From Sphingomonas sp. RIT328 (GTDB lineage: Bacteria > Pseudomonadota > Alphaproteobacteria > Sphingomonadales > Sphingomonadaceae): a DNA stretch of 64,000 bases. The number at the start of each line of letters is the position of its first letter. The first letter of the stretch is position 1. The stretch lies in the NCBI RefSeq assembly GCF_000632225.1, contig NZ_JFYV01000014.1, positions 1-64,000 on the forward strand, given 5' to 3'. The notes beneath the pieces were generated by a model that saw only the letters and a list, made by a program, of their open reading frames with translations, did no database searches and was not told where the DNA came from. Shown in pieces: positions 45,191 to 53,937 of the stretch. The position numbers and the translations under genes are program-made.

Positions 45191-47077
45191 ATGCATCGTC
45201 GTACGTTCCTTGCCGCCCTGCCGGCGGCGGCGCTGGGTCCCGCTGCCGGCGCGGCGGCGGGGCAGGACGGCCGCGGCGTGCCGGGCGGACAGGGCGCGCC
45301 GGGGCCGGGGCAGGGGGGCGCGCGGTCACCGGCGGCGCCGGCGCTGCCGCCCCGATGGGAGGCGGGCGCCGATCGCTTCCTGCGCCCCGACGTGTCCGCC
45401 GGTGATCGCCCGGTCGGCGCGAGCTTCGCGTCGCGCACCGCCGCTTATGGCCTGCACGGCGCCGCCGGCACCGCGCACCCGCTGGCGACGCAGGCGGGAA
45501 TTGACATCCTGCGCCGCGGTGGTTCGGCGGTGGATGCCGCGATCGCGATCAACGCCTGTCTCGGCATGCTCGAACCGACGTCGAGCGGCATCGGCGGCGA
45601 TGCCTATGCGATGATCTGGGACCCCCGGCAGCGCAAGGTCGTCGGACTGGCGGGATCGGGCGCGTCGCCGCGCGGGCTGAGCCTGGAGACGGTGCGGGCG
45701 CGGGCGCGGGGCGGCGCGCTGCCGCCGCTCGGCGCGGTGTCGGTGTCGGTGCCGGGGGCGGTGGATGCCTGGTGGACGATGCACCGGCGCTACGGGCGGC
45801 TGCCGTGGGCGCAGCTGTTCGAGCCGGCGATCGCCCATGCCGAGGCGGGGGCGCCGGTGCCCGACATCATCGCTTATTACATCCGCCGCAGCATGGCGGC
45901 GTTCCGCCGGCCGGGTAACGGCATCGAAGAGACGGCGAACGCGCTGCGCACCTATGGCCTCGCCGATGGCAAGGGACCGGCGGCGGGGCAGGTGTTCCGC
46001 AATCCCGATCTCGCCCGCACCTATCGCGCGATTGCCGCCGGTGGCCGCGACGCCTTCTACACCGGCGATATCGCGCGGACGATCGACCGCTATTTCAAGC
46101 GGATCGGCGGCTGGTTGCGCTATGAGGATCTGGCGGCGCACCATTCCGAATGGGTCGAGCCGCATCGCACCGGCTATCGCGGCGTCGACGTTCACGCGCT
46201 CGGCGCGAATACGCAGGGCATCGCTACGTTGCAGATGCTCAACATCCTCGAGACGTTCGACCTCGGCGAGGCGGGTTTCCAGTCGCCGCTGTCGATCCAT
46301 CTCCAGGCCGAGGCCAAGCGGCTCGCCTATGAGGATCGCGCGCGCTTCTAAGCCGACCCGCGGTTCAGCAAGGTGCCGGTCGAATGGCTGATCTCGAAGG
46401 ACTATGCGCGCCAGCGCGCAACGCTGATCCGGCCCGATCGCATCCTCGATCCCGTCTATCCCGGACAGGCGCCGAGCCATGGCGACACCACCTATTTCAG
46501 CTGCGCCGATGCGGACGGCATGATGGTGTCGATGATCCAGTCCAACTTCCGCGGCATGGGATCGGGGCTGGTCGCCGACGGCCTCGGCTTCATGTTCCAG
46601 GATCGCGGCCAGTTGTTCAGCCTCAAGGACGGTCACCCCAATATCTATGCGCCGGGCAAGCGCCCGTTCCAGACGATCATCCCCGGCTTCGCGACGCGGG
46701 GACGCGATCCGTGGATGAGCTTCGGCGTGATGGGCGGCGACATGCAGCCGCAGGGCCAGACGCAGATCATCGTCAACCGGGTCGACTATGGGCTGGAGAT
46801 CCAGTCGGCCGGCGATGCGCCGCGCTGGCATCACGAGGGGTCGTCGCAGTCGATGGGAGAGGATGCCGCCGGGCTCGGCCCGCGCGGCCTGCTGCGGCTC
46901 GAGACGGGCGTGCCGCACGCGACGCGGCAACGGCTGGCGGAGATCGGCTGGACGATCGGCGAGCCCGACGGTGGTTTCGGCCGCTACGAATGCGTCGAGC
47001 ATCGGATGGACGGCGACACCCGCGTCTATGCCGCGGCGAGCGAGATGCGCGCCGACGGCTGTGCTTTGGCCTATTGA
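45191..47077 (+). pseudogene. Gamma-glutamyltransferase-family gene with an in-frame stop
   Basis: From the ATG at 45191 the frame encodes an exported protein (RRTFLAALPAAALGPAAGAAA) with the GGT large-subunit features AGTAHPLATQAGIDILRRGG, SVSVPGAVDAWW and SGIGGDAYA. A TAA at 46349-46351 stops it at codon 387, where related proteins have RFYADP; TAC to TAA is a single-base change. The same frame then continues without further damage for 242 codons, with the autocatalytic Thr433 (SHGDTTYFS) and the small subunit (FGVMGGDMQPQGQ). As written, no active enzyme can form unless the stop is read through. The downstream part could start at a GTG at 46373 but would lack the large subunit. Confidence 0.85.
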
Positions 47078-47088
47078 GGGGGATGACG

Positions 47089-48102
47089 ATGCGATATTGG
47101 ACGACGGCGCTGCTCGCCGCGACGACCATGCCGGCCGCCGCCGCGACCTATGAGCTGAAGGCGACGCCGCAGACGGTCGCCTGGGGCCATTATGACGCGA
47201 CCGACACGCCGGTGCTGACGATACGGTCGGGCGATACGGTGGTGATCCACACGCTGCTCACCAACAGCCCGGCGGGGCTGGAGAAGGCGGGCGTCGCGCC
47301 GGCCGATGTCGAGCCGGGGTTGCGCGCCGTCTATGACGGCGTGCCGGCGAGCGCGCGTGGGCCGGGCGGGCATATCCTCACCGGCCCGATCGCGATCGAG
47401 GGCGCGGAGCCCGGCGATATGCTCGAGGTGCGCATCCGCAAGATCGATCTCGCCATTCCCTATGCCTATAACGCCTTCCGCTACGGTGCGGGATTCCTTA
47501 CCGACGATTTCCCCTATGCGCGGATGAAGATCGTGCCGCTCGACGCCAAGCGGATGATCGGCCGGTTCGCGCCGGGGGTCGAGGTGCCGCTGGCGCCCTT
47601 CTTCGGCAGCATGGGCGTCGCGCCGCCGCCCGCCTTCGGCCGCTACGATTCCGCGCCGCCGACGATCAACGGCGGGAATATGGACGACAAGGCCCTGGTC
47701 GCGGGGACGACATTGTTCCTGCCCGTTCACGCCACGGGGGCGCTGTTCCAGGCCGGTGACGGTCATGCCGCGCAAGGGAATGGCGAGGTCGACATCACCG
47801 CGCTGGAGACGTCGCTGACCGGCACGTTCGAATTCGTGCTGCACAAGAAGACGGCGATTGCCTATCCGCGTGCCGAGACGCCCAAGGCCTATATCGCGAT
47901 GGGCTTCGACGACGATCTCAGCCATGCGACGCGCAAGGCGCTGCGCAACATGATCGACTTCCTCGTCGCCGAAAAGGGCATGAGCCGCGACGACGCCTAC
48001 ATGCTGGTCAGCGTCGCCGGCGACGTCGAGGTCACCGAATTGGTCGATCGCAACAAGGGCGTCCATGTCGTGCTGCCCAAAGCGCTGTTCACGCAGCGAT
48101 AA
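47089..48102 (+). CDS. Exported acetamidase/formamidase-family protein
   Basis: The 337-residue protein has a signal peptide (TTALLAATTMPAAAATY) and the FmdA/AmdA beta-rich fold with GPIAIEGAEPGDMLEVRI, NGGNMDDKALVAGTTLFLPV and GDGHAAQGNGEVDITALET, the last holding conserved metal or active-site residues of the family. Family members hydrolyse short amides such as formamide or acetamide; exported versions are of unknown specificity. I chose the ATG at 47089, six bases after a GAGGGGG site; the ATG at 47083 is too close to it. It follows the broken gamma-glutamyltransferase gene by 11 bases and probably shares its transcript. Confidence 0.85.
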   Translation: MRYWTTALLAATTMPAAAATYELKATPQTVAWGHYDATDTPVLTIRSGDTVVIHTLLTNSPAGLEKAGVAPADVEPGLRAVYDGVPASARGPGGHILTGPIAIEGAEPGDMLEVRIRKIDLAIPYAYNAFRYGAGFLTDDFPYARMKIVPLDAKRMIGRFAPGVEVPLAPFFGSMGVAPPPAFGRYDSAPPTINGGNMDDKALVAGTTLFLPVHATGALFQAGDGHAAQGNGEVDITALETSLTGTFEFVLHKKTAIAYPRAETPKAYIAMGFDDDLSHATRKALRNMIDFLVAEKGMSRDDAYMLVSVAGDVEVTELVDRNKGVHVVLPKALFTQR

Positions 48103-48106
48103 AAAC

Positions 48107-48126
48107 CGGCCGGCGGCTTCCGGCCG
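48107..48126. terminator. Strong stem-loop after the amidase gene
   Basis: CGGCCGG-CGGCTT-CCGGCCG is a perfect 7-bp GC stem with a 6-base loop, five bases after the amidase stop. The sense strand lacks a T-tract after it; the A-run before it would act as a T-tract only for minus-strand transcripts. It could slow or end transcription or protect the mRNA end. Confidence 0.4.
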
Positions 48127-48171
48127 CGCGCCGATCGTGCATTATGGTCTGCAATCGTTGGGGGACATATC

Positions 48172-49599
48172 ATGAGACTGGGGCATCGGATCGTGTTCGG
48201 GGCGGCGGCGCTGGCCGTGCCGCTGGCGGCGAGCGCGCAGGTCGCGCCCGCCCCGCCATCGACGCTGCGACCCGATCAGCAGGCGTTCCGCGCGCTCTAC
48301 CAGGAGATGGTCGAGACCGACACCAGCATCACCACCGGCAGCTGCACCGCGCTCGCCGACAAGGTGGAGGGGCGGCTCAAGGCGGCGGGCTATACCGACG
48401 CGGCGATCACGCGCTTCGCCGTGCCCGATCATCCCAAGGAGGGCGGCATCGTCGTGGTGCTGCCGGGCTTGTCCAAGACGCTGAAGCCGATGCTGATGAT
48501 CGGCCATATCGACGTCGTCGTCGCCAAGGCCGAGGACTGGACGCGCGATCCCTATAAGATGGTCGAGGAAAACGGCTATTTCTACGGCCGCGGCACGTCC
48601 GACATGAAGGCGATGGACGCGATCTGGGTCGATTCGATGATCCGCTTCAAGCAGAGCGGCTATACGCCCAAGCGGACGATCAAGCTGGCGCTGACCTGCG
48701 GCGAGGAGACCAGCTGGGCGTTCAACGGCGTCAAATGGCTCGCCGAGAACAAGCCCGATCTGATCGCGGCGGAATTCGCGCTCAACGAGGGCGGTGGCGG
48801 GCGGACCGACGGCAAGGGCCGGCTGGTGATCGCCAACATGCATGTCGGCGAGAAGGCCGCGGTCAATTACCGGATCGAGGCGACCAACCCTGGCGGCCAC
48901 AGTTCCGCCCCGGTGCGCGACAATGCGATCTACGAACTCGCCGACGCGATCGGCCGGATCCGCGACTATGACTTTCCGGTGCAGATGACCGATACGACGC
49001 GCGCCTATTTCCGCGTCGCGGGCAAGGCGCGCGGCGATGCGATGGGCGCGGCTATGGTCAAATTCGCCGCCGATCCCACCGACAAGGCGGCGGAGGCGAT
49101 GCTCAACAGCGACAAGAGCTATCATTCGATGCTGCGCACCACCTGCGTCGCGACGCTGCTCGACGGCGGCCATGCCAACAATGCGCTGCCGCAGCGTGCC
49201 GGGGTCAACATCAACTGCCGCATCTTCCCCGGCGTCTCGTCCGATGCGGTGCGCGCGACGCTGGCGACGGTCGTCGCCGATCCGCGGATGACGGTGAAGC
49301 AGGTCGACGATCGCGGCCCCGCCGCGGTGCCGCCGCCGCTCGATCCCAAGATCGTCGGGCCGGCGGAAAAGCTGCTCGCGCGTTATTATCCGGGCGTGCC
49401 GCTGGCGCCGCTGATGTCGACCGGCGCGACCGACGGCATCTATCTCGAGGCGATCGGCATCCCCTCCTACGGACCGCCGGGCCTGTACGGCGATCCCGAC
49501 GGCAATGGCGCGCACGGACTCAACGAGCGGGCGATCGTCAAGGCGGTCTATAGCGGGCGCGACTATCTCTACGACCTGATCAAGGTCTACGCCGGCTGA
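48172..49599 (+). CDS. Exported M20-family metallopeptidase
   Basis: The 475-residue protein has a signal peptide (AAALAVPLAASAQ) and the M20 zinc-peptidase fold: MIGHIDVV with metal ligand His and catalytic Asp, YGRGTSDMKA with the bridging Asp, LTCGEETSW with the catalytic Glu pair, and a lid/dimer domain containing NPGGHSSAP. The final HGLNERA supplies the last His. It should trim dipeptides or N-acylated amino acids in the periplasm. A GGGGGA site precedes the ATG. It is part of a plus-strand run with the amidase upstream and a DUF885 gene 67 bases downstream. Confidence 0.9.
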   Translation: MRLGHRIVFGAAALAVPLAASAQVAPAPPSTLRPDQQAFRALYQEMVETDTSITTGSCTALADKVEGRLKAAGYTDAAITRFAVPDHPKEGGIVVVLPGLSKTLKPMLMIGHIDVVVAKAEDWTRDPYKMVEENGYFYGRGTSDMKAMDAIWVDSMIRFKQSGYTPKRTIKLALTCGEETSWAFNGVKWLAENKPDLIAAEFALNEGGGGRTDGKGRLVIANMHVGEKAAVNYRIEATNPGGHSSAPVRDNAIYELADAIGRIRDYDFPVQMTDTTRAYFRVAGKARGDAMGAAMVKFAADPTDKAAEAMLNSDKSYHSMLRTTCVATLLDGGHANNALPQRAGVNINCRIFPGVSSDAVRATLATVVADPRMTVKQVDDRGPAAVPPPLDPKIVGPAEKLLARYYPGVPLAPLMSTGATDGIYLEAIGIPSYGPPGLYGDPDGNGAHGLNERAIVKAVYSGRDYLYDLIKVYAG

Positions 49600-49666
49600 G
49601 GCTGCTGCCTCCTGCTGGCGCCGACCTCCCTTTGCCCGCTGCGGCTATCCTCATCCGGAGACCCAT

Positions 49667-51502
49667 GTGATCCGATCTTCCCACCGCGCCGCGATCCTGG
49701 TCCTGCTCGCGACGCCGACGCTCGCCGCCGCACCCGTCGCGCCGCCGCAGGCCATCGCGCCCGCCGCGGCCGCCGACGATGCGCGGCTCTATGCCTTCCT
49801 CGATCAGGAATTCGCCGCCGAGCTGCGCGACCGCCCGCAGCTCGCCACGCAATTGGGCATTAAGGAAGGCCAGGACCGGCTCGACGACATCAGCGACGCC
49901 GCGGCCTTGCGGCGGCTCGTCGCGCGCCGGGCGAGCGTCGCGCGGATGAAGGCGCAGTTCGTGCGCGCGCGCCTGTCGCCCGCGGCGCAGGCGAATTACG
50001 ACATCTGGGCGTTCGAGCTCGATCGCGCCGAACTCGCCTACCGTTACCGGCAATGGTCGCCGCCCTTTTATTCGTTCCTCTATTCGCTGCACGCGCAGCT
50101 CCCCAATTTCCTGATCAACACGCACACCGTCCAGGATGCCGCCGACATGCGCGGCTATATCGCGCGGCTGCGGGCGATCCCGGCGGTGCTCGACGAAGCG
50201 ATCGCGCAGAGCCGGGTCTCGGACCGCGCGGGCATTCGCGCGCCGCGGTTCGAGATCGAACGGGTGATCGCCGGCAGCCGCGCGATCGTCACCGGGGCGC
50301 CGTTCGACGCCGGCACCGCCTCGCCCTTATGGGCCGATGCGCAGGCCAAGGTGTCGCGCCTGCAGACCGCGGGCAAGATCACCGCGCCCGAAGCGCAGGC
50401 CCTGCTCGCCGACGCGCAGGCGGCATTGCTGACGATCCGACCCGCCTATCAGCGGGTGATCGCCTGGGCGGACGGCGACCTCGCTACAGCGCCGTCGGGA
50501 CGGGTCGGGGCGCTGACGTTGCCCGACGGCCAGGCCTGGTATGCGGCGGCGCTGAGGCTCAACACCACCACCGACCTCACCGCCGACCAGATTCACCGCA
50601 TCGGCCTCGACGAGGTCAAGCGGATCGAGGGCGAACAGGATGCGCTGGCGCGGCAGGCGGGCTTTGCCGACCGGGTCGCTTATTATGCGGATCGCGCCAG
50701 GCGCCGGCCGCCGCAGCCGTGGACCGACGCCTCGCGCGCCGACTATCTCCGCAACGCCAACGCCGTGATCGCGCGCAACCGCACCTTGCTCGCGCCGCTG
50801 TTCGGCACGTTGCCCGAATATCGGATGGAGGTGGTGCGCGAACCCTCGTTCAGCGAGGTCGCGGGCGGCGCCGCGCATGCCGCCGGGCCGAGCCGCGACG
50901 GCGCGCGACCGGGCCGCGTCTACGTCCATCTGCTCGGCACCACCGACGATCCGTCGCCCGACGCGATCGTCGACCTGATGTGCCACGAAGGCGTGCCCGG
51001 CCATGTCATGCAAGGCGACATCCAGGTCCGGCAGAGCGGCGGGCCGAAATTCCGGCAGGCGACGCGCTATGTCGCGTTCGGAGAGGGCTGGGGCCTCTAT
51101 GCCGAAGCCTTGTGCAAGGAGATGGGCGCCTATCCGGACGTCGCGTCGGATTTCATGCGGCTCGAGGCGGAGCTGTTCCGCGCCGCGCGCCTGGTCGTCG
51201 ATACCGGGCTGCATGCGCAAGGCTGGAGCGAACAGCAGGCGGTCGATTACATGGTGGAGAGCGGGCGCGCCTCGCCGGATCAGGCCCGGTCGGAGGTGCG
51301 CCGATACATCACGCTGCCGGGGCAGGCGACCGGATACAAGATCGGCATGCTCAAGATCATCGAATTGCGCCGCAAGGCCGAACGCGCGCTCGGCCCGAAG
51401 TTCGACATCAAATCCTTCCACGATCTGCTGATCGGCACCGGCTCGCTGCCGCTGTCGGTGCTCGAACGGCAGGTCGACGACTGGATCGCCGCGCGCGCCT
51501 GA
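49667..51502 (+). CDS. Exported DUF885 metallopeptidase-like protein, second copy
   Basis: The 611-residue protein has a signal peptide (AAILVLLATPTLAAAP) and the DUF885 helical fold with CHEGVPGHVMQ (second His of the HH pair is Val here) and GEGWGLYAEALCKEMG downstream. It is only distantly related to the copy at 43.2-45.0 kb, so this is not a recent duplication. The start is a GTG at 49667 preceded by GGAGA; an ATG one base pair out of frame there runs straight into a stop. It should act in the periplasm on peptides, together with the M20 enzyme encoded upstream. Confidence 0.85.
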   Translation: MIRSSHRAAILVLLATPTLAAAPVAPPQAIAPAAAADDARLYAFLDQEFAAELRDRPQLATQLGIKEGQDRLDDISDAAALRRLVARRASVARMKAQFVRARLSPAAQANYDIWAFELDRAELAYRYRQWSPPFYSFLYSLHAQLPNFLINTHTVQDAADMRGYIARLRAIPAVLDEAIAQSRVSDRAGIRAPRFEIERVIAGSRAIVTGAPFDAGTASPLWADAQAKVSRLQTAGKITAPEAQALLADAQAALLTIRPAYQRVIAWADGDLATAPSGRVGALTLPDGQAWYAAALRLNTTTDLTADQIHRIGLDEVKRIEGEQDALARQAGFADRVAYYADRARRRPPQPWTDASRADYLRNANAVIARNRTLLAPLFGTLPEYRMEVVREPSFSEVAGGAAHAAGPSRDGARPGRVYVHLLGTTDDPSPDAIVDLMCHEGVPGHVMQGDIQVRQSGGPKFRQATRYVAFGEGWGLYAEALCKEMGAYPDVASDFMRLEAELFRAARLVVDTGLHAQGWSEQQAVDYMVESGRASPDQARSEVRRYITLPGQATGYKIGMLKIIELRRKAERALGPKFDIKSFHDLLIGTGSLPLSVLERQVDDWIAARA

Positions 51503-51530
51503 TCGCGCGGCGGGGCGGCGGAGCGGTGCC

Positions 51531-53174
51531 TTAGCCGCCCGGCCGCTGCGCCGCGCTCGCGTCGCGGACCGTCTTGAACTCTGAGCCTGCGTTCCACGTA
51601 GGCCAGGCGTCGCCCGCCGCCAGATCGAAGCCGATGCGGCGCAGCAGATCGACGTCCGCCGCGGCGCCGTCCAGCTTCCAGTCGCGCGACCAGGCGTCGC
51701 AGGTCTGGTGGTAGCAGCGCATATAGTCGTCCAGCCAGCGCTGCCCCGCGGCGCGGCCGCCCGTGACCAGATCCGGCGCGCCGCTGATCGCCATCAGCAG
51801 CAGCGTCGGCACGCCGCGCCGCGCCAGCGAGAAATGATCGGCGCGGTAGAACAAGCCCCGTTCGGGCAGGGCCTCCGGCGTCACCGTGCGGCCCTGCGCC
51901 GCCGCGGCGGCGGTAAGGCGCGCCTCGAGCGCATTCTGTCCGGCGCCGACGAGCAGCACGTCGCGCGACGACCCCGCCGTCTGCAGGATGTCGAGCGTCA
52001 GATTGGCGACCGTCTTCTCGATCGGAAACAGCGGATGCGCGGCATAGGTTTCCGAGCCGAGCAGGCCGCGCTCCTCGCCGGTCCACAGCGCGAACACCTG
52101 CGTTCGGGCGGGGCGGGGCGCCTTGGCGGCGGCGCGGGCGATCGCGAGCACCCCGGCGACCCCGAGCGCATCGTCATTAGCGCCGGGCCGGATCCGTCGC
52201 CCCGACGCATCCGGCGCGCCCTCGCCATAGGCGTCCCAATGCGCGCCGTAGATCACCGTCTCGTCGGGACGGCCCTGTCCGGTGCGTTTGGCGATGACGT
52301 TGCGGCTTTCGGCGCGGGTCACCGCGACCGGCAGATCGGCGGAAAAGCCGCTGCCCTTCAGCGCGATCGGCCGGAAGTCCGCGCGCCGCGCCGCGACCTT
52401 CAGCCGGGCGAGGTCGAGCCCGGCGTCGGCGAACAATCGGGTTGCGGCCTCACCCGCGATCCATCCCTGCAACGTCACCCGCGACGCGGACGGCGCGGCG
52501 ACATCGTAATTCTCGCCACCGGGTGCGGTGACGGTGGCCCAGCCATAGCCGGCGCCGGCGGTGTCGTGGACGATCAGCGCGGCGACCGCCCCCCGCCGTG
52601 CCGCCTCCTCGAACTTGTACGTCCAGCGGCCGTAATAGGTCATGCGCCGATTGCCGAACCGGCCGAAGGCATCCTCCCCGGCGGTCGCTTCGAAATCCGG
52701 ATCGTTGACGAGGAAGACGGCGACCTTGCCCGTGAGGTCGACGCCCTTGAAATCATCCCACTGCCGCTCGGGCGCGCTGACGCCATAGCCGACGAAGACC
52801 ATCGGCGCGTTCCTCACCGTCGCGCGGTCGACGGGGCGGACGGTCGACAGATAGACGTCGCGCGCGCTCGTCCATGCGGTGCCGTTGGCGGTGACGGCGC
52901 CGGCGCCGAGCCGGGTGCGGATCAACGGCACCGGCTGGGTCCAGCCGCCGTCGGGACCGCCGGGTTCGAGCCCTGCCGCCTTGAATTGCGCGACCAGCCA
53001 GTCGACCGTCTTCGTCTCGCCCGCGGTGCCCGGCGCGCGACCTTCGAAGGCGTCCGACGCCAGCACCTTGACGTCGGCGGAGAGGCGGTCGGCCGATATC
53101 GCCGGCGCGCCCGGCGTGGCGGCCGCCGCCGGCGCGGCGAGAAGCAGGGCGGCGATAACGGCATGTGATGTCAT
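51531..53174 (-). CDS. Exported M28-family zinc aminopeptidase with PA domain
   Basis: The 547-residue protein has a signal peptide (AVIAALLLAAPAAAA), a protease-associated (PA) domain (about 115-250) and an M28 catalytic domain. The two-zinc ligands and catalytic Glu are visible in order: YGAHWDAYG (His), PGANDDALG (bridging Asp), WTGEERGLLGS (catalytic and ligand Glu), LTLDILQT (Asp) and CYHQTCDAW (His). It should release N-terminal residues from peptides in the periplasm. It converges with the DUF885 gene (28 bases between stops) and follows a small hypothetical gene on its own strand. Confidence 0.9.
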   Translation of the reverse strand: MTSHAVIAALLLAAPAAAATPGAPAISADRLSADVKVLASDAFEGRAPGTAGETKTVDWLVAQFKAAGLEPGGPDGGWTQPVPLIRTRLGAGAVTANGTAWTSARDVYLSTVRPVDRATVRNAPMVFVGYGVSAPERQWDDFKGVDLTGKVAVFLVNDPDFEATAGEDAFGRFGNRRMTYYGRWTYKFEEAARRGAVAALIVHDTAGAGYGWATVTAPGGENYDVAAPSASRVTLQGWIAGEAATRLFADAGLDLARLKVAARRADFRPIALKGSGFSADLPVAVTRAESRNVIAKRTGQGRPDETVIYGAHWDAYGEGAPDASGRRIRPGANDDALGVAGVLAIARAAAKAPRPARTQVFALWTGEERGLLGSETYAAHPLFPIEKTVANLTLDILQTAGSSRDVLLVGAGQNALEARLTAAAAAQGRTVTPEALPERGLFYRADHFSLARRGVPTLLLMAISGAPDLVTGGRAAGQRWLDDYMRCYHQTCDAWSRDWKLDGAAADVDLLRRIGFDLAAGDAWPTWNAGSEFKTVRDASAAQRPGG

Positions 53175-53222
53175 GGTGATTCGATCCGGAACCAGTGTGG
53201 GGGAGCGCGATTCGAGGACCGC

Positions 53223-53705
53223 TCAGCGCAGGCGACGCACCCGCACCGACCGCCGCCCCGGCGCCGTCGCGACATAGCTGCCCAACGATCCCGCCTTGAT
53301 CGTCACGGTATCGCCCTGGCGCAGCCCGACCATCGTAGCCTCGGTCGTCTCCCACATGCCAGCCCCTTGTAATGTGAACCGCATCAGCCCGCCCGGCAGA
53401 CCGGTTGTCGTTTGCAATACGCCGACAAGTTGTTTCAGCGGCTCGTCCGCTTGACCGTCCCCGAACAGGCGAATGGACGGCAGCGAGAAGCCAAACAGAT
53501 CACGCTTCGCTTTCTGTACCTCGCCACGCTCCAGCACGACGAAATCCTTCTTCGTCTTGGCGTCATCGATCGCCACCACGGTACGATCGTAACAGGCAAG
53601 TCGTTCGGCATCGATTTTGATGGTTCGACAGTCGCTCATCTTTTGCAGCAAGTCCCGGCCGGGCGCTGGATCGGCCGCCATGGCAAAGAGGATGATGGAC
53701 AGCAT
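53223..53705 (-). CDS. Hypothetical exported protein with a C-x-x-I-x-x-D-x-x-RLACYD motif
   Basis: The 160-residue protein starts with a short signal-like stretch (MLSIILFAMAADPAPG), then DCRTIKIDAERLACYD, a motif seen at the N-terminus of several small periplasmic protein families in which two Cys probably pair. The rest is beta-rich and ends with a basic tail (GRRSVRVRRLR). A GAAAGG site lies upstream of the ATG. It is 48 bases before the M28 gene and could be co-transcribed with it. No function is assigned. Confidence 0.65.
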   Translation of the reverse strand: MLSIILFAMAADPAPGRDLLQKMSDCRTIKIDAERLACYDRTVVAIDDAKTKKDFVVLERGEVQKAKRDLFGFSLPSIRLFGDGQADEPLKQLVGVLQTTTGLPGGLMRFTLQGAGMWETTEATMVGLRQGDTVTIKAGSLGSYVATAPGRRSVRVRRLR

Positions 53706-53785
53706 GACGTACCTTTCAGAAGGAATATTAGGTCAGGGTCTATTAGGTAAATGACGTAGGATGATCGGCGGCAAGATGATACGAT

Positions 53786-53801
53786 GTGACTGAAATGTCA
53801 C
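53786..53801. promoter_or_regulatory. Inverted repeat in the promoter region of the TonB receptor
   Basis: GTGAC-TGAAAT-GTCAC has two perfect 5-base arms separated by six bases, about 137 bases before the receptor start and 80 before the divergent hypothetical gene. A direct repeat TATTAGGT (53727 and 53741, 14 bases apart) lies nearby. Either could bind a regulator; the spacing differs from the CRP consensus. Confidence 0.3.
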
Positions 53802-53937
53802 GTTTGATTTGTCTTCGTCACAGATGGGCGATTCAATATTGTGAACGTTTCGCGACCCTGCGACTGATCTGCTGCGACCGGCCAAAAAGGCACGGCGCTG
53901 CGCCGACTTACGGGAAGCGGCGATCAAAGGGGTAATT

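Noticed and set aside
46373..47077. Separate gene encoding the small subunit of the gamma-glutamyltransferase
   Set aside because: The GTG at 46373 has no ribosome-binding site, and family members are made as one precursor; a broken single gene is simpler.
53784..53803. CRP/FNR-type site before the 53.9 kb receptor
   Set aside because: TGTGA and TCACG are separated by eight bases rather than six, so it does not fit the CRP or FNR consensus; kept only as an inverted repeat.
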